A stretch of 64,000 bases of DNA from Dipteris shenzhenensis. Its lineage: Eukaryota > Polypodiophyta > Polypodiopsida > Gleicheniales. The notes under the pieces were generated by a model, which saw only the letters and a list, made by a program, of their open reading frames with translations, had not been told where the DNA came from and ran no database searches. How positions within the stretch are numbered: position 1 is the first letter of the stretch; each line of letters starts with the position of its first letter. The DNA lies in the NCBI GenBank assembly GCA_047967505.1, contig CM106540.1; one strand, written 5' to 3'. Positions 1-12,457 of this stretch are shown here, piece after piece. Position numbers and translations under genes: made by a program.

Positions 1-940
1 GCATCGATCTAGAGGTAATGTGCGTGTAGGAAGTGGATTTATTGACGAGGCTCAAAAGTATATGTAACTTGCGCCGAAATGTGTGTGATATAACGACCGC
101 GTAGAGTACAAAAAATTGATCATTTCACCTTTTTAGAGCACCATCAAATTCTTCCTAGATCAAGAGGTATGACTTAATCTAGGTGGAGGGGCAAAAAAGA
201 GTGAAAATGCACAGTGATGATGTGGCAAGTGGAGTCACATGCAAAAATGAAGAACTGTGCCTATGAAGAGATAGTGCCTGTGGAGCACTATGTGAGGTGG
301 CACATGTGTGCACATGCAAGGTGTTGTGGTTGCTCAGCTTCTTGGAATGGAGGAGCTAGTTAGCTATGGACATTGTCATTCAGAGAAGTGAGATGCTGAT
401 GGAAGGAGCTGTGAGCTTTGTTAGAGCTGTCGAGGGTCATAGCGAGCTGATGGAGAGAGCCATGGATGGGCTAAGAAATCGGAGCCACCTTTGCTGCTGT
501 TTTGGATCATGCATGAGGCTCATTGGAGATCTCGTGGAGGTTGTTGACATTGGAGGTGTGCTTGTTGCTATATCGTCTTGTTTTTGAGTCAAGATGGCAG
601 TTCTCGGTGGAGTTGGTAGAGCTTGCAGGAGCTCTGAGCCACTAGAGCGCAATGTTGAGGCCATACTGTAGCCTTTGAAGCTGGGAGTTAGAAGTCAACC
701 GTGGCTGTGTAGGAGCTTATAAGTGTTGTCGGTTGGTGGGAGGCTGGAGCCAGCGTATGGAGGTCGTTTGGAGAAGCGGGTTCCTGTAATCAGCCCATAT
801 AGGTATTATTTGTTGATGATGGCAAAGAGTCATCGTTTGCTGTGGCATAGGAACAAGTTCATGTTCTCATCTTGGAGCAACTTGGTCGAGGCAATAGACT
901 TGGTCATGGAGCAACTTTTAGACAAGATATAGCTCTGAAG

Positions 941-994
<54 letters not shown>

Positions 995-1395
995 GAATAA
1001 GAAGCGATCTATTCTCTCCCTATCTATCTCTCACAAGGACACGAGATAGTTTCTCTCTTGCAAAAGAGTAAGGAAAATAGAGTCTCTTGTACTCTTAAGG
1101 ATCTAAATTCCCTCTCAGAAAACAGATGTCTCCCTCACAAAAAAAAATCTCAGGAAAAGCTCTCCCTCACATGTAGTAATGAATAAAATTCTCACACATG
1201 GAATGGATGTTCTCTCAATAGAAGAGAACACTCAAGCTTACAATGAACTGAATGGAAATTCTTCAATGAATGGAATTTCATAAAGGATTGAACGGAAATC
1301 TTTCAACAGGATGAAAGAACTCTCAATTTCTCTCAATCAATCAATCACTCTCGCTCTCTCTAGAATCACAATGTCTCAGCGGAAGGCAAAACCAT
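1..1395. other. upstream stretch, no recognisable gene
   Basis: Short open frames here (for example 366-587 and 723-932) show no family resemblance and look like chance ORFs. Because a reverse-complement primer-binding site follows at 1396-1407, this stretch may be the leader and gag side of a minus-strand LTR element that has lost its coding capacity. That is inference from position only. Confidence 0.4.
942..993. repeat. (CT)n microsatellite
   Basis: About 25 uninterrupted CT dinucleotides, followed by further CT-rich sequence to about 1100. Confidence 0.95.
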
Positions 1396-1638
1396 GCTCT
1401 GATACCATGACAAAATATGAAGAGGGAAGAGGAGAAGAGTGGAGATGAGGAGAGAGGCCATAGCTAGAGAGCACACCACAAATGACTAACTGTACACTAA
1501 ATTTAGTTGAAAATGTAGAATATATACAAATCCATTTAGGTTTAATGTTAGGGCATCTAATCCTTTCCTTTGTAGCGCTCTATAAGTATTAGTACTATTC
1601 ACATATGATCACATGATGTTGAGCGTGATCTCTCAACA
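1396..1638 (-). mobile_element. PBS and probable 5' LTR of a minus-strand LTR element
   Basis: GCTCTGATACCA at 1396-1407 is the complement of the plant initiator-tRNA primer-binding site TGGTATCAGAGC. The next bases begin TGACAAAAT and the segment can be closed at ...TCTCAACA (1638), giving a TG...CA block of 231 bp that would read TGTTGAGA...TTTGTCA on the minus strand. No partner LTR is visible, so the right-hand boundary is a guess. Confidence 0.5.
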
Positions 1639-1687
1639 TTTCTTCCATTACAATTTGTCTAAACGGTCGAGTGATGCATAATTTCTT

Positions 1688-3016
1688 TTAATAAAAGAGG
1701 TATCCATCATTGCATGAATAGTCCAACATAGGATTCCAATTATTATTCTCTAATTTGTTCCATATAGAAGAAAAGTCTAGAATTTCTTGATAAGAATTCT
1801 CCATACTTTTAAAAGGCTGGGTCTCTAAAGCAGTGATGTGATTAATACTTGGCTTTCTGCTAAGAGCATCAGCAACTACATTTTCTTTTCTAGGTTGATA
1901 CTGAATCATGGGCCAAAAACTCTGTATCAATGATGCCCACTTGATGTGCCTATCGGATATTAGTGGGCTGAGTCAACAAATGCTTGATATTTATTGATCG
2001 GTTTTGATAAGAAACTCAGCTCCCATCAAATAATGTTTCCACATTCGTAAGGCATGCACAACAGTGGTTAATTTGTTATCATATGTACTATAATTGCATT
2101 CTGCTAGTTTTAATTTTCGGCTCTCATATGCTATAGGATATCTATCTTGCATAAGCACGGCTCCAATTTCATATCCACTAGCATCAGTTACAACTACACA
2201 CAATGGTCTAGAGATATCCGGTAGTTGCAACACAAGAGCTTGTGTGAGAGCTTCGTTTAAAGTTGCAAGGGATTTATCTTTACGCCAGGTCCATAAGAAA
2301 TGCTTAGCTTTTCTAACAAGGTCTATCAATGGATGTGCAATGAATGTGAAATTCTTGACAAAGTTCCTATAAAAGCTACACAATCCCCAGAATGATCTTA
2401 ATTTGTGTATGTCTCGAGGTTTAGGCCATGTGACCGTACATTCCATCTTCTTTGGATCTACTCGAATCCCATCGACGGATACTATATGACCCAAATACTC
2501 TATTTGATCTTGGTTTTCAAAATTTATGTACAATTGATTTTCTTTCAAAAGTGAAAAGACTAACTCTAGATGTTCCTTATGCTCCTCAATGTCTTTGCTA
2601 AAGACCAAAATATCATCGAAGAATACTACCACACAATCTTGGTGTTTAAGAAAGATTCAATTCATCATCCTACTGAAAGTAGCTGGAGCATTGGTTAGAC
2701 CAAAAGGCATAACTAGTAATTCATAATGTCTCGTTTGAGTTCTAAAGGCAGTCTTATAAATATCCTCTTCTACCATACGAACTTGATGATAGCCAGATTT
2801 AAGATCAATCTTACTAAAGACTGTGGCCCCTTTCAATTTGTCTAAAAGATCATCAATTCTAGGGATTGGATATTTTTTCCTCACTTTGATTTTATTTAGT
2901 GCATGGCAGTCTATGCACATTCGATAGGTTTCATTCTTCTTTTTTACTAATAAGATAGGTGCTCCATAAGGACAACTACTGGGTCTTATCAATCCTCTCT
3001 GTATTAGTTCCTCCAC
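1688..3016 (-). pseudogene. Ty3/gypsy pol relic: reverse transcriptase and RNase H
   Basis: Read on the minus strand, 3016-2657 holds the RT fingers and palm ([39 protein letters not shown]). 2632-1991 continues with the catalytic [11 protein letters not shown] and the RNase H start (VVTDASGYEIGAVL). 1930-1688 carries the RNase H tail (NVVADALSRKPS). The pieces are in different frames with stops between them, so this is dead. Integrase, which should follow to the left, is absent; the sequence runs directly into the LTR block ending at 1638. RT would have copied element RNA into cDNA. Confidence 0.9.
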
Positions 3017-3400
3017 TTGCTTTTGAATTTCCTTTTGTTCTAGCCGGTTGACTCTATAAGGAACCTTGCAAGGTGGAGTATTGCCTGGTAGGATTTCTAT
3101 CCTATGATCTTTAGGTCAATAACATGGTAATATGGGTGGTAAATCCTCTAAGAAGCAATCAAAAATTTGAGAAAGAAACTTTGGTGTGTAGGCTTAGTGT
3201 TTGGCTGAGTAGCCGTTACCGTATTCACCAAAATCAAACATGTTTTCTCACTTTTCCTAATTGCTCTCTTGGCATGTGTATGATTGGATTGATTTCCCTT
3301 TTGATAGAACTCTTCAGACATATTTCTTTTTTGTCTTTCTCAATCCACATCTGATGTGAGTCATAATCTATCTTAGGATTGTATTCTTTTAAGGATGCCA

Positions 3401-4602
3401 CTAGGAACTCTCATCTATCCTTGTAAGGTTTGATTGAAATTTCAAGATCCTTGACTTCTCTAGTGCAGTTATACTTCGTCTTGGTGAAAGTAACTTTAAC
3501 TCTATACTAGGATGGGAATGACAAACTCTTTTCGAGATGAAATCATGTGTACTACCATCGTCATGTATAATAATAGCCTCTTTATCGTTAATAAAACTTT
3601 TCATTCTTAGAATAGCATGACAATTATACTTACCTCCACCTTTGGAGTGGCTTGGCATCATGTCTCCCTCTTGCTTGGCTGCTTCGTTCTTGATCATATG
3701 CACTTTTGCTGTTGGAGTCTTCTTTCTTTATAGACATTCAGTTGCTATATGCCCCACCTTGTTGCACTTGAAGCACCTTATTTCCTTCTTCCAAAATTTT
3801 CCACCATTCGGCTTCGAAGAAGAATCTATTTTCTGTTAAGAAAAGCTAGATTTAGATTTGAAGAAATGCTTTTTATCAAACCTCCTCTTCTTATGGAAGG
3901 GTATAGGCTGATCCAAACTCTTCCCTTCTTTTGGGATTCCATTCTTCCTCTCACAATTCATTGCAAGTGAAATTGTAGCATTCAGTGAATGAGGATGGAG
4001 CATATTAATCTCATATCTTGATTTAGATTTTAGACCTGCCACATACTTTCTTCGTTGATCTCGCTCACTCACTTTCTCTAAGGATTGTAATTGAATCAAC
4101 ATTTGCCAAACCTATCAATGTATGTGGAGATCATTTCTTTGTTGAATTGCCTAAAAGCATCCCACTGTTATTTGGCTTTTGCTTTGAAGCATGAGGGAAG
4201 GAAATATCTCTTGATAAGCCTTCAAAAAGACTTCTAAGATTTTGGTCGTCTTTTACTATGCTTAGTGATGCTCCACCAAAATGAAGCACTCTCAACTAAA
4301 TGATTTGCAACACATTTTATTTTATCTTTTTCAGAGAATCTCTCCCCTGAAAAATAATCGTCTAACTAGCTGATCCAAGACAAGACAATGCGTGCATCTT
4401 TCTTTCCATCAAAATTTTGAAATGAGAAAGCTTTTCTACTTATCTTACTTCCCTTTTTTGAATTTTGTGCTCTCAGTGTAGCCTTGATTGTCCTAATAAT
4501 AGGATCATCTTCAGATGACTCATTGTCAGATGAATGCCTCTTTCTTTTCTTACCATTGACTTTCTTTTCTAATCTCTCCCTATGCTCATGCTCATCTGCC
4601 AA
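3401..4602 (-). pseudogene. Ty3/gypsy gag-protease relic
   Basis: This is the 5' half of the same decayed minus-strand element. 4602-4366 encodes a lysine- and serine-rich Gag start (MADEHEHRERLEKK). 4102-3836 matches the Gag helix region (YVAGLKSKSRYEI). Around 3780-3740 the complement reads KCFKCNKVGHIA, a CCHC zinc knuckle. 3703-3401 contains an aspartic-protease-like IHDDGSTHDFIS, where the usual DSG is DDGS. Several stops and frameshifts interrupt it. Confidence 0.75.
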
Positions 4603-5499
4603 CTATGCCTGAAGTGTGTCTAACTGCTCTAGGAGCGTGGATGGTTGTGGCTGATCCCCCATGATAATGCAATAAATACAAATAAAGTGGAATGGAGGGA
4701 AATAAGGATACAAGTGTATGAGAAATTAAACGGACAAAAAGTGTGATTTGAGTATATGGTAAGAAGTGGATGGTGGATGGTACTATTCTCAAGCTGCCAA
4801 TTACATTAGTTATTAAACAAATGATTGAACGAATCACCAAATCAACCGATCCCAACATAACCATGTTCAAAGTACAATAATCAAGCACAACACCAATAAC
4901 ACTAGCAGAATCAGTATTAACATGGAAATACCCACAATATCGACCATCTAGCATGGCAAAACACAAGCTAGTCAAGCATCCCCAACTAACCACACAAAGC
5001 ATCTACTAGGACCCCTACCGTGTGCGGTGTGCTCCTATGGAATACTTTGCCATAGTCACACTTGACTAAAATAAAATAATATCCAAAGCAAGATATACCA
5101 AAAATATAATTTTCGTTACATGTCATTGGTTGCTCTTGTGTACTATGAAAGTGAGTGTCCTTTCTCATTTACTCAGAGTGGCTTAGCAACTTGAAAAAGT
5201 TATGAATCCAAAAGAGTTGTACATGCTACAGAATAGTTGGATCAAGGATGCATACAATAGCCTCAGTTTTCTCCTTCTTATCCACATATTCCTTGTCTCG
5301 GGTGGTGAGTCCTAATAATATCTAGGTCAAACACAAAATACACATTCACAAGTATAGCAAGATACCAATTTGTCGGCACCTCTTGAACACTTTTTTGAAA
5401 AGCAATTCAAATGCATATATTTGGAAATCTATAGATAGAAATCATATAGGGAAGATGGGGATGGATTACATTAGGTACTCTCAAAAATATCCTCCATGA
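4603..5499. other. non-coding, probable leader or LTR of the adjacent Ty3 relic
   Basis: AT-rich sequence with no family-like frame. It lies upstream, in minus-strand sense, of the Ty3 gag relic and probably includes its leader and 5' LTR. I could not find convincing LTR ends. Confidence 0.4.
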
Positions 5500-5850
5500 A
5501 CCACTAGAAGGTAGATGGTGCATTTCTTAGCCCAAATGGCATTACTCAACATGCATGTTCACCCTACCGCACCCAATGATAAAATAAATATTTTGTTGAT
5601 CTTCTTCTACTATCCCATTTGTAAATAAATTGGGAAAATTATTTGGAGCAATCTATGCATTAAATTTTTGGCAATATATATATACACACATTGAATTTTT
5701 CATTTTTATCGAGAACCACTACTATTGGGAATAACTAGTCGCTTCTATTGATTGCACAGATGAAACAAGAACTTATGAGTTTATCCAACTTCTCCTTTAA
5801 TTTCTTGGCATAATATGGGTCCATTTGATACCATTATTGCCTTATCAACC
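5500..5850 (-). pseudogene. second decayed Ty3-type reverse transcriptase fragment
   Basis: Complement near 5548-5513 reads MPFGLRNAPSTF, the conserved RT palm motif. Further right in + coordinates (5846-5690) the complement gives YYAKKLKEKLDKLIS and FPIVVVLDKNEKF, matching the RT N-terminal region of plant Ty3 elements (the family pattern is 'KEEIDKLL...SPIVVVPKKNGK'). The stretch between is heavily decayed with frameshifts. The motif wording differs from the 1688-3016 copy, so it is a different element family. Confidence 0.65.
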
Positions 5851-7814
5851 TTGCATCAATAATCAAGCCAACGTTGGCTATATCTCAGAGCACGATATTT
5901 CATGATTTCTCCTTCTCCCTCCATCTCCATAGCAAACTCTCTTCAAAACATCACCGTTGTTGGGCCATTTTCTCATTCCATTGGGCCTCCTTTAATTCTA
6001 CTACTACTTAGAAGATAACGACCTCACTCATTGGAGAGGTGTTTTATCTCCAATAGCCATTTCTCAAGGAATGATCTTTGATTTCCAATCTTTGGTTCTC
6101 CAATTCTTAGCATTACACTGAGGGTCTTTTGGGAAATGAATTTGTTGTCTTCCATTTGTAAAGCTATTAATTTGGTGCCCCAATCATGGAGCACTCTAAG
6201 CTTATTCTAGCCAAAGTCACCCAAGGAGTGATGAGTATACATTCCCCCCCCTTTGTAGGTATAATCACGCTAACAAACTATAGGCCATACTTCATTGGTT
6301 CTTCGATTTTCTATCCAAACTAGAGACAATGAAGGTTATTCTTCATGAGTTCCTTTGATCTAATGCCAAACATTACTTTGTCTTGAAATTTCCTTGGATG
6401 TTCCTACATAATATATCATGTTTGTATGGGTATATTCTTCCTTGTTGTAGGGGTAATGTTTGCTTCTACCTCGTCATTTTACACATCTTCATCCTTCTAA
6501 ATTCTCTCCCTATGAGTGTTTCAATTTCGAATGCTATTACCTATTGTAGTAGGTCATAACACAACCTAGGACACTACTACACATATATGGCTAAACACAT
6601 ATCGATATGATGGCATGGGAATATGAACGATAGTGGGACATCCATCACACTAGTTAAATGTTACATTAGTCACAATCACAAAATCCCCTGGCTTGGTTAT
6701 GGTGCAGTGGGAAACTAAGGGGCTAGAAAATGCTTGCATATATGGATTAAAGGTCTAGGATCTAGGGGTATTCCTAGGCCTAGGCATTAACTGTAGGTGC
6801 AAATGGAATGCTTTGAGAGGCATTTAGTGAAGGGTCCATTCAAGGATACATGGCACCTTGGGAAAGATGCACATGGTATGGCATCGGGCATGGGGAAGGA
6901 TTCCAGGGGCTGAGCTCCATTTGGAAGGAGGTCTAGGGACCATGTATAGGAGAGCACAACAAGTAGGAGAAAGGGAGTTCACCAACAGGAATGGTTGGGG
7001 TTTAAAGGCTTTAACCCTCTTATGTAGCTATTCCAAAATTGGTATCAAAGCCTTGGAAATATTTTGGCTCAATGGTTCCTCATTTACAGCAATGATTTTC
7101 CTTTTTACTATTCACATAGATTACTTCAACCACGATGGCCTTCGGAGTAAAAGATGAATTAAATCTTAGGTTTGGAATTTTTTCTTGGGGTGCTCTCTGG
7201 AAGTTGGATGCCATCATAGCTACTGAGAAACTACTTTGATGCTTCATCTATTCCCAACAAACAACCAATAGAGCTGACGAATGGATCACAAGTAAGCTAC
7301 TATTGGTCCATCCTCAACTTAGAACAATCCCCACAAAGCATCTATCTATATCATCCTTAGTTCTAAAACTCCACGGCATCTTGTAGAGTAGTTCTTCCTC
7401 CTTGTGAATAAATTTTTTGAAGGGTCCTCATGCCATCTTTTTTTAACATCCCTCTCTCTTTCCAAGGTTTCAATTCTCTAAGTGAAGCCATTTCGAAGTT
7501 ATCCAATTCTCAATTGGTAACTCTTATGATAAAATCATCAACTCCTCCACGTCAATTTAAGGTGCCTACCTCTCGCCTTAGAGAAACCTCAAATATTTTA
7601 AAAGACCTAAAGCCACCAATATATAATAGGAAAGCAAAAGAAAGAGACAAGGATCCTATAAACATGTCTTGCAAAAATGCCAAGACTTCCATCAACTCAA
7701 GATGCCCCTTTTAAAATCAACTTGTGGAAGCCAGTCTTTCCCTTGGAACTAAAATGTATAAATGGTGGATGAGCCTTATAGAAACTAAAAAATGCCATCT
7801 CAATAATGCTGAAT
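5851..7814. other. no gene recognised
   Basis: Small open frames at 6858-7157 and 7430-7714 have no family resemblance. The 7430 frame is serine- and lysine-rich and could be part of the decayed Ty3 pol whose integrase follows at 7815, but nothing diagnostic is visible. Confidence 0.35.
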
Positions 7815-8225
7815 GTCTTAATTTAGGTGGCCTCTTGCATCACTTAGAGATCCAATTTGGCAAAATGAGAAAGTATGTCCATGGATTTTATCCTTGGATT
7901 ACCTAGGAAATTGATAGGGCATGACTCTATGCCAATAATCGTAGATCGTTGACCAAGATGGCTTTTTTTATTGTAAGTAATAAAGAAGTCAAAACTGCCA
8001 ATTTAGTAAAACTATTTATGGAGCATATTTATAGATTATATGGGCTACTAGTCTATATTGTTAGTGATCGAGACAACAAATTTAGCAACCATTTCTGAAG
8101 GACTGTATTTATAGAGGTACTTTGCATATGAGTTTGTGGATCATCCCCACAGAGTAATGGTCAAATTGAAAGGGACAATCAGGCCATCAAGGATATGCTT
8201 CGACCATACGTAAAGTAAAAGGCAA
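7815..8225 (+). pseudogene. Ty3/gypsy integrase relic
   Basis: Across frameshifts the + strand reads GLLHHLEIQF, then MDFILGLP, then VDRLTKMAFFI, YIVSDRDNKFSNHF and SPQSNGQIERDNQAIKDML. This is the catalytic core of a Ty3 integrase in the right order, with the second catalytic Asp in SDRD and the third acidic residue in QIERDN. Internal stops after NHF and before VCGS show it is dead. It is in the opposite orientation to the Ty3 relics at 1688-5850. Confidence 0.8.
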
Positions 8226-9148
8226 ACTAATCAGGAACATATTTGCCCATATGAGAATTCGCATATAATATTAAGTGCCAAGCATTCAACTATAGGTTTT
8301 ATTCCATTCAACTATAGGGGTGGATGGGAGGAAGGAGGGGAATGACAAAGGTGGATGGGGAGGGGGGGAAGGAGGAGGCATCTCTAGGTATAAGATTACA
8401 AATCCTCAAGGGCACTACCTTATAATTTGAAAGTGCCACTAGAAGCTCATGGCCTTTTCATTTATTGTCAACTAGTGTGGGTGCACACACACAGTAAACA
8501 ATAACTAAGAGCAAGAAAGACTCTAAAAAACACATTTGGAAGATCACACCAACTGACTTGAAGTCAATGCTAAAACACTCTTATAGTAGAGCACGCCTAA
8601 ACCACTTCTATAGTGAGGGGTGAAAAGGAGGAATGGTGACAAGGGGGGAGGTAGGGGGGAAGGCTAATTAATGTGTAATGATGAGGTGGCATGTAGCCAA
8701 AATAGATACATTTTAAGAGCAAACTTCAAATTTCTAACTTGATGCCTAAGGGTTTGAATGAATAGGAGTTTACTACATTGTTGGCAAAAAGTCTAAAAGA
8801 AATATGCTCACCATCACAAGTAAGTGACATTGAAAAATGGAGAATTCCTATTGATTAGTTGAAGAGGGGTAAAAGTGATGTTAATGAGAATTGCACACTA
8901 ATGCTCTTCCCCCCAAAAAAGAATCATCACTAAGGCTGCTGTTGGTTGCGTTCAAATTTGCCAAAATGTCAATGTAGGAGCACAAATGATCGATTATCGA
9001 TTAAACCACACAATTAGCACACTAACCAGAGGAAGGTTCTTTGTCTGTTGTTGGGTGTATAGCAGCAAATCAGAAAGATATCCCCCGCTTCCCAACCCAG
9101 ACAGGAACACGCTCTGCGGCGAGTGAAGGTGTAGACGGGGCGAGGACG
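8226..9148. other. upstream region of the IBR5-like gene
   Basis: No coding family is visible. It includes G-rich low-complexity sequence near 8310-8385 and 8620-8665. The 250 bases before the start codon should contain the promoter and 5' UTR. I cannot point to a convincing TATA box at a sensible distance. Confidence 0.35.
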
Positions 9149-9382
9149 ATGCGGAAACGCGAGAGGGAGAATCCTTGTTTCGTATGTGGACATTACCATA
9201 AGTTCGAAGACGGCGAAGTCTGTGGAGTCTGTGGACATCGTCTCCAAGATCCTGCAGAGAAGAGTCCTCTACAGAGTGCCTTTTCCACTGAGATCCTGCC
9301 TTCGTTCTTGTATCTCGGAAGCTACGACAACGCATCCAGGGCTGAGCTTTTAAAGGCACAGGGAATCACGCGTATACTTAAC
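9149..9382 (+). CDS. IBR5: IBR5-like dual-specificity phosphatase, exon 1
   Basis: Encodes residues 1-78 of a protein closely resembling Arabidopsis IBR5 (INDOLE-3-BUTYRIC ACID RESPONSE 5), a DUSP-type phosphatase. In Arabidopsis it acts in auxin response and dephosphorylates MPK12. The exon has the IBR5 start MRKRERENPC, two CxxC pairs (Cys10/13 and Cys25/28) that look like a small zinc knuckle, and the domain entry LPSFLYLGSYDNASR (residues 50-64). It ends ...RILN before a GTAAGT donor, phase 0. I chose 9149 because MRKRERE is the family start; an in-frame ATG at 9041 would add 36 unconserved residues. The start has A at -3. Base composition is normal, with no stops. The match is strong; orthology versus paralogy cannot be settled here. 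Confidence 0.93.
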
Positions 9383-10319
9383 GTAAGTGTCTTGGCTGAA
9401 TCTTTCTGTATGTGTGATACGATCCAATCTATTACCGAAATCCTGGTGATCGCTTTCTCTCGTGCAAAACCTTGCATCTTTAGGGTAGGAACGATTGCCA
9501 TAATTTCAGATCGCCTTGGAGGGCGAATCTCTCTTCGATAAAACAATTACTGCCCCTCAGTAATGGAAAATGGAAGGGTTGCATCTGCCCAGGCGTCGCC
9601 CCAGTGTTTCAGCCTTCGTCCTCAGTCTGGGCTGCTTTCTAGATATGAAATGCAAAGTAACGCAGTGAGGGTCATGGACTGGTGATTAGCAAACTGGGTC
9701 GCCACGTAGGGCATGCTGAGAACTAGGTCTTGCTGAACACTTCGATTCTAGCCATGCAGAAAAATTCCGTTAACTAAAAGCTTAGGGTCGTACGCATTAT
9801 CTGGATGCCCTCTTTCATGCGACCTTGGAAGCTGGATGACGATAGTGTGCGTTTCGTGTGGACATGCAACGAACCTCAGTTGCGTTCATGCTCTAATGGA
9901 GTATTTGGGGGTTGCATTGTCTGGTAGGTGCGTCATCTAGGCCTTTTATAAGTATGACTCAGTGGATGACAAATGAAACATAAGCTTTTTAAGAATTCGA
10001 TTCCTGCATGAGCATCCAAGTATCTCTTGGATAGTATGTAGTCACAAGCCTCCGGGATTTGTAACAAGTATGAAACTGCCTCGAAGATCCAAGATGGATT
10101 TGTATCGATTGTTAGAAGGTGATGGTATGTACAATAGTAGGACAAGGGTTGGAATCTAATGCCATTCATGTATACGTCTCCCTGATTCCTGTCTTTCATG
10201 CTGAAGTGATGGCAGCCTGTTGTGAGGCACTGTTGTGAATGTCCCTGGACCCCCTTGCTGCTGAATGTGCGGCGCTCCAGAAGACTCCAATACTGAATCA
10301 TGAACTACCCCCCTTGGGG

Positions 10320-10876
10320 CCCTTTATATAAGCTGTAATGCCCTTTAAAAAAACACCTGACCAGGTGTGCAGACTGGCTGACCAGTCTTCAGACTGGACC
10401 GACCGAGACTGCAGACATAAGTGTCCCCATCTGCTGCACCTTGCTGCCACCTGGCAGCTGTACTGTACTTGCATTCTGTTCCGGGTGTTCTGCCTGCCCC
10501 AGCCTTCTGCAATGCTCCGATCCGCACCTGACTGCTGCGCCTATCTTAAGCGCAGACATCTGTTGTCTACAGCTCTGCTCCAGCCATCTGTTCTGCTTTC
10601 TGACAGCAGCTTTTTCTGCTTGCCCTGGTCCTGGAACCTGCCCCAACTTTGGGTCCTTTTGCCCACCATTTAGGGCTTGTCAGCAGCCTGTTCTTGCTTC
10701 CACATGGCAGCCTGCATGCTGCCCATGTGGCAGCCCTGCTTCCCATCCCATATCTGCCCCCTGGCAGCACCTTTCTCTGCCCCACGTGGAATCTCTCATA
10801 CCCTGCTGGTACACCTCCCTGATGTCCTCCTCATTTGGAGGCTCACAGGTGGGGAGGCGACCCTGATAATCCAACA
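10320..10876 (-). mobile_element. LTR of copia family A, minus orientation (probable solo LTR)
   Basis: The right end reads ...GGTGGGGAGGCGACC...CCAACA, the complement of the family A LTR start (TGTTGGA...CCTCCCCACCTGTGAGCC) also seen at 23049, 54866 and 46868. Within it are GCTGCCACATGGGCAGC-like repeats shared with the fragment at 12176-12457. A TATATAA motif lies at about 10323-10330. The left end is uncertain and may reach about 10100. The long proline- and cysteine-rich ORFs here are chance frames in GC-rich DNA. Confidence 0.6.
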
Positions 10877-11029
10877 AAGTATTGCTTTATTTTTGAGATT
10901 CATATGAGCAGAAACTCAAATGTAAGGAAGGTAAGCATGGCATTAAGGGCCCCCCCCCATCTAGGCTCTTTTTTTGTAAAGGAGATACAAGACCAAGGTA
11001 TTGAAGTTCTTATCAGTACTTCCAAATGT

Positions 11030-12156
11030 GAGACCAAACTGACCAAGACCAAGGCTGTTGACGATATGACTCCATACGAAGCTTACTATGGTAAGAAACC
11101 TACAATATCTCATTGAGGATTTTCAGTTCTAATGAGTTTGTTCATGTGCATAAGGATGAGTGGATGAAGCTTGATTCCAAAAGTAGAAGATGTATCTTTG
11201 TTGGGTACAGTGAAGAATCCAAGGCTTATCGCCTCTACGACCCAGTGAAGAAGCATATCCTTATCAGCAAGGACATGATCTTTGAAGAGATAGAGCCCCA
11301 GTCTGAAGAAGAGGTTCAGGAACTTCCGGCACTACCTCAACTTAGGGTTACGGCAAGGAGGTGGAGAAGGCTGAAGCACCCAAGGAGGAGCAGGACGACC
11401 CAATGCCAACTCAGAAGGCACCTCAAGCAGAGAAGAAGCTACCTTAGTGGTATTTAAAGACTTTAGAAGACTCACAGGTCACGGACATTCGCGAGAGCAG
11501 TTCTGGAGTGTGGCGGTCTCAACACAATGTGAAGACTCCCTCTGTGAACTATGCAATGGTGGCTCAGCTCGAGGAGCGTAGATCCTTTGAGGAGGCACAT
11601 GATATCTTAGAATGGCAAGATGCTATGAAAGGAGAAATGGATTCTCAAGAACAACGCCTAGGTTTTGGTGGACAAGTCGTCGAAGCGGAGGTGATTGGTA
11701 CCAAATTGGTGTATAAACTTAAGTTTCAAGTCTGATGGGAGCTTTGACAAATACAAAGCACGATTGGTGGTGAAAGGTTACGCACAATGAGAGGGACTTG
11801 ATTTTGATGAGACCTTCGCCCTCATAGCCAAGATGGTGACGATATGCATTGTTGCTTTGGCTGCCATGGCCTATCGTTTAGATGGACATGAAGTCCGCAT
11901 TCTTGAATGGAACCCTGGAGAGGGAGGTATATGTGGATCAGCCACCAGGCTTTCAGGTTTAAGGGTCCACATCCAAGGTATACAGCTTGAAGAAGGTGTT
12001 GTACGGATTGAAACAGGCTCGGAGGGCATGGTACTAGCGAATAGACGAGTTCTTTTTGAAGATCGGGCTACAACGGAGTCCAACAGAAGCAAACCTCTAC
12101 CTCTTTTTTGAGAGGGCGTTGCGGTTGGTACTTATCTTGTACGTGGATGATCTTAT
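11030..12156 (+). pseudogene. Ty1-copia (family A) pol fragment: integrase end, hinge and RT start
   Basis: Frames join as MTPYEAYYGKKPTISH, FVHVHKDEWMKLDSKSRR, IFVGYSEESKAYRLYDP and ILISKDMIFEEIEPQ (integrase C-terminal end), then an acidic hinge, then RT pieces (LEWQDAMKGEMDSQEQ; KLVYKLKF), ending at LILYVDDL (the RT catalytic YVDD) at 12135-12156. Stops and frameshifts, for example after 11457 and 11732, make it non-functional. The N-terminal half of the element is missing. It is cut at 12156 by the composite insertion and resumes at 23050. It matches the minus-strand copy at 54874-58405. Confidence 0.85.
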
Positions 12157-12175
12157 TGTTAGAAATGACCCAACA

Positions 12176-12457
12176 GTGTTGGAAAGGTCACCTTCCCATC
12201 TGTAAGCCCCCATATGAGGAGAGCATGGGGGGGGTGAACCTAGGGTTTGAGTGTCTGTCACATGGGCATCTGATTGGATGTCATGTGGACAAGAGCCAGA
12301 AGGGATTGAGTGATAAGATGGGGCTGCCACATGGACAGCATCTTGGCTGTCATATGGGCAGCACATCTAGAGCTGTTGTGGGCAAGAATCAAAGAGATGG
12401 AGGGTACATGGAGCTAGGATGGAAGGTTGATCTTTTGAAAGAACCTGTACTGCTGTG
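12176..12457 (+). mobile_element. family A LTR fragment, plus orientation
   Basis: Starts TGTTGGAAAGGTCACC and contains GTAAGCCCCCATATGAG and GCTGCCACATGGACAGC, matching the start of the LTRs ending at 23049 and 10876. It is truncated where Ty3 coding sequence begins near 12457. Confidence 0.65.

Noticed and set aside
4592-5002. 136-residue hydrophobic frame on the minus strand
   Set aside because: No conserved pattern, overlaps the Ty3 gag start, and sits in an AT-rich leader; probably chance.
9041-9148. In-frame N-terminal extension of the phosphatase from an ATG at 9041
   Set aside because: The 36 extra residues have no family match, while MRKRERENPC at 9149 is the conserved IBR5 start with A at -3. 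The extension is more likely 5' UTR.
10338-10907. Cys/Pro-rich frames suggestive of a small secreted protein
   Set aside because: They lie wholly within a GC-rich LTR, exist on both strands, and have no signal peptide or homologue pattern I recognise.
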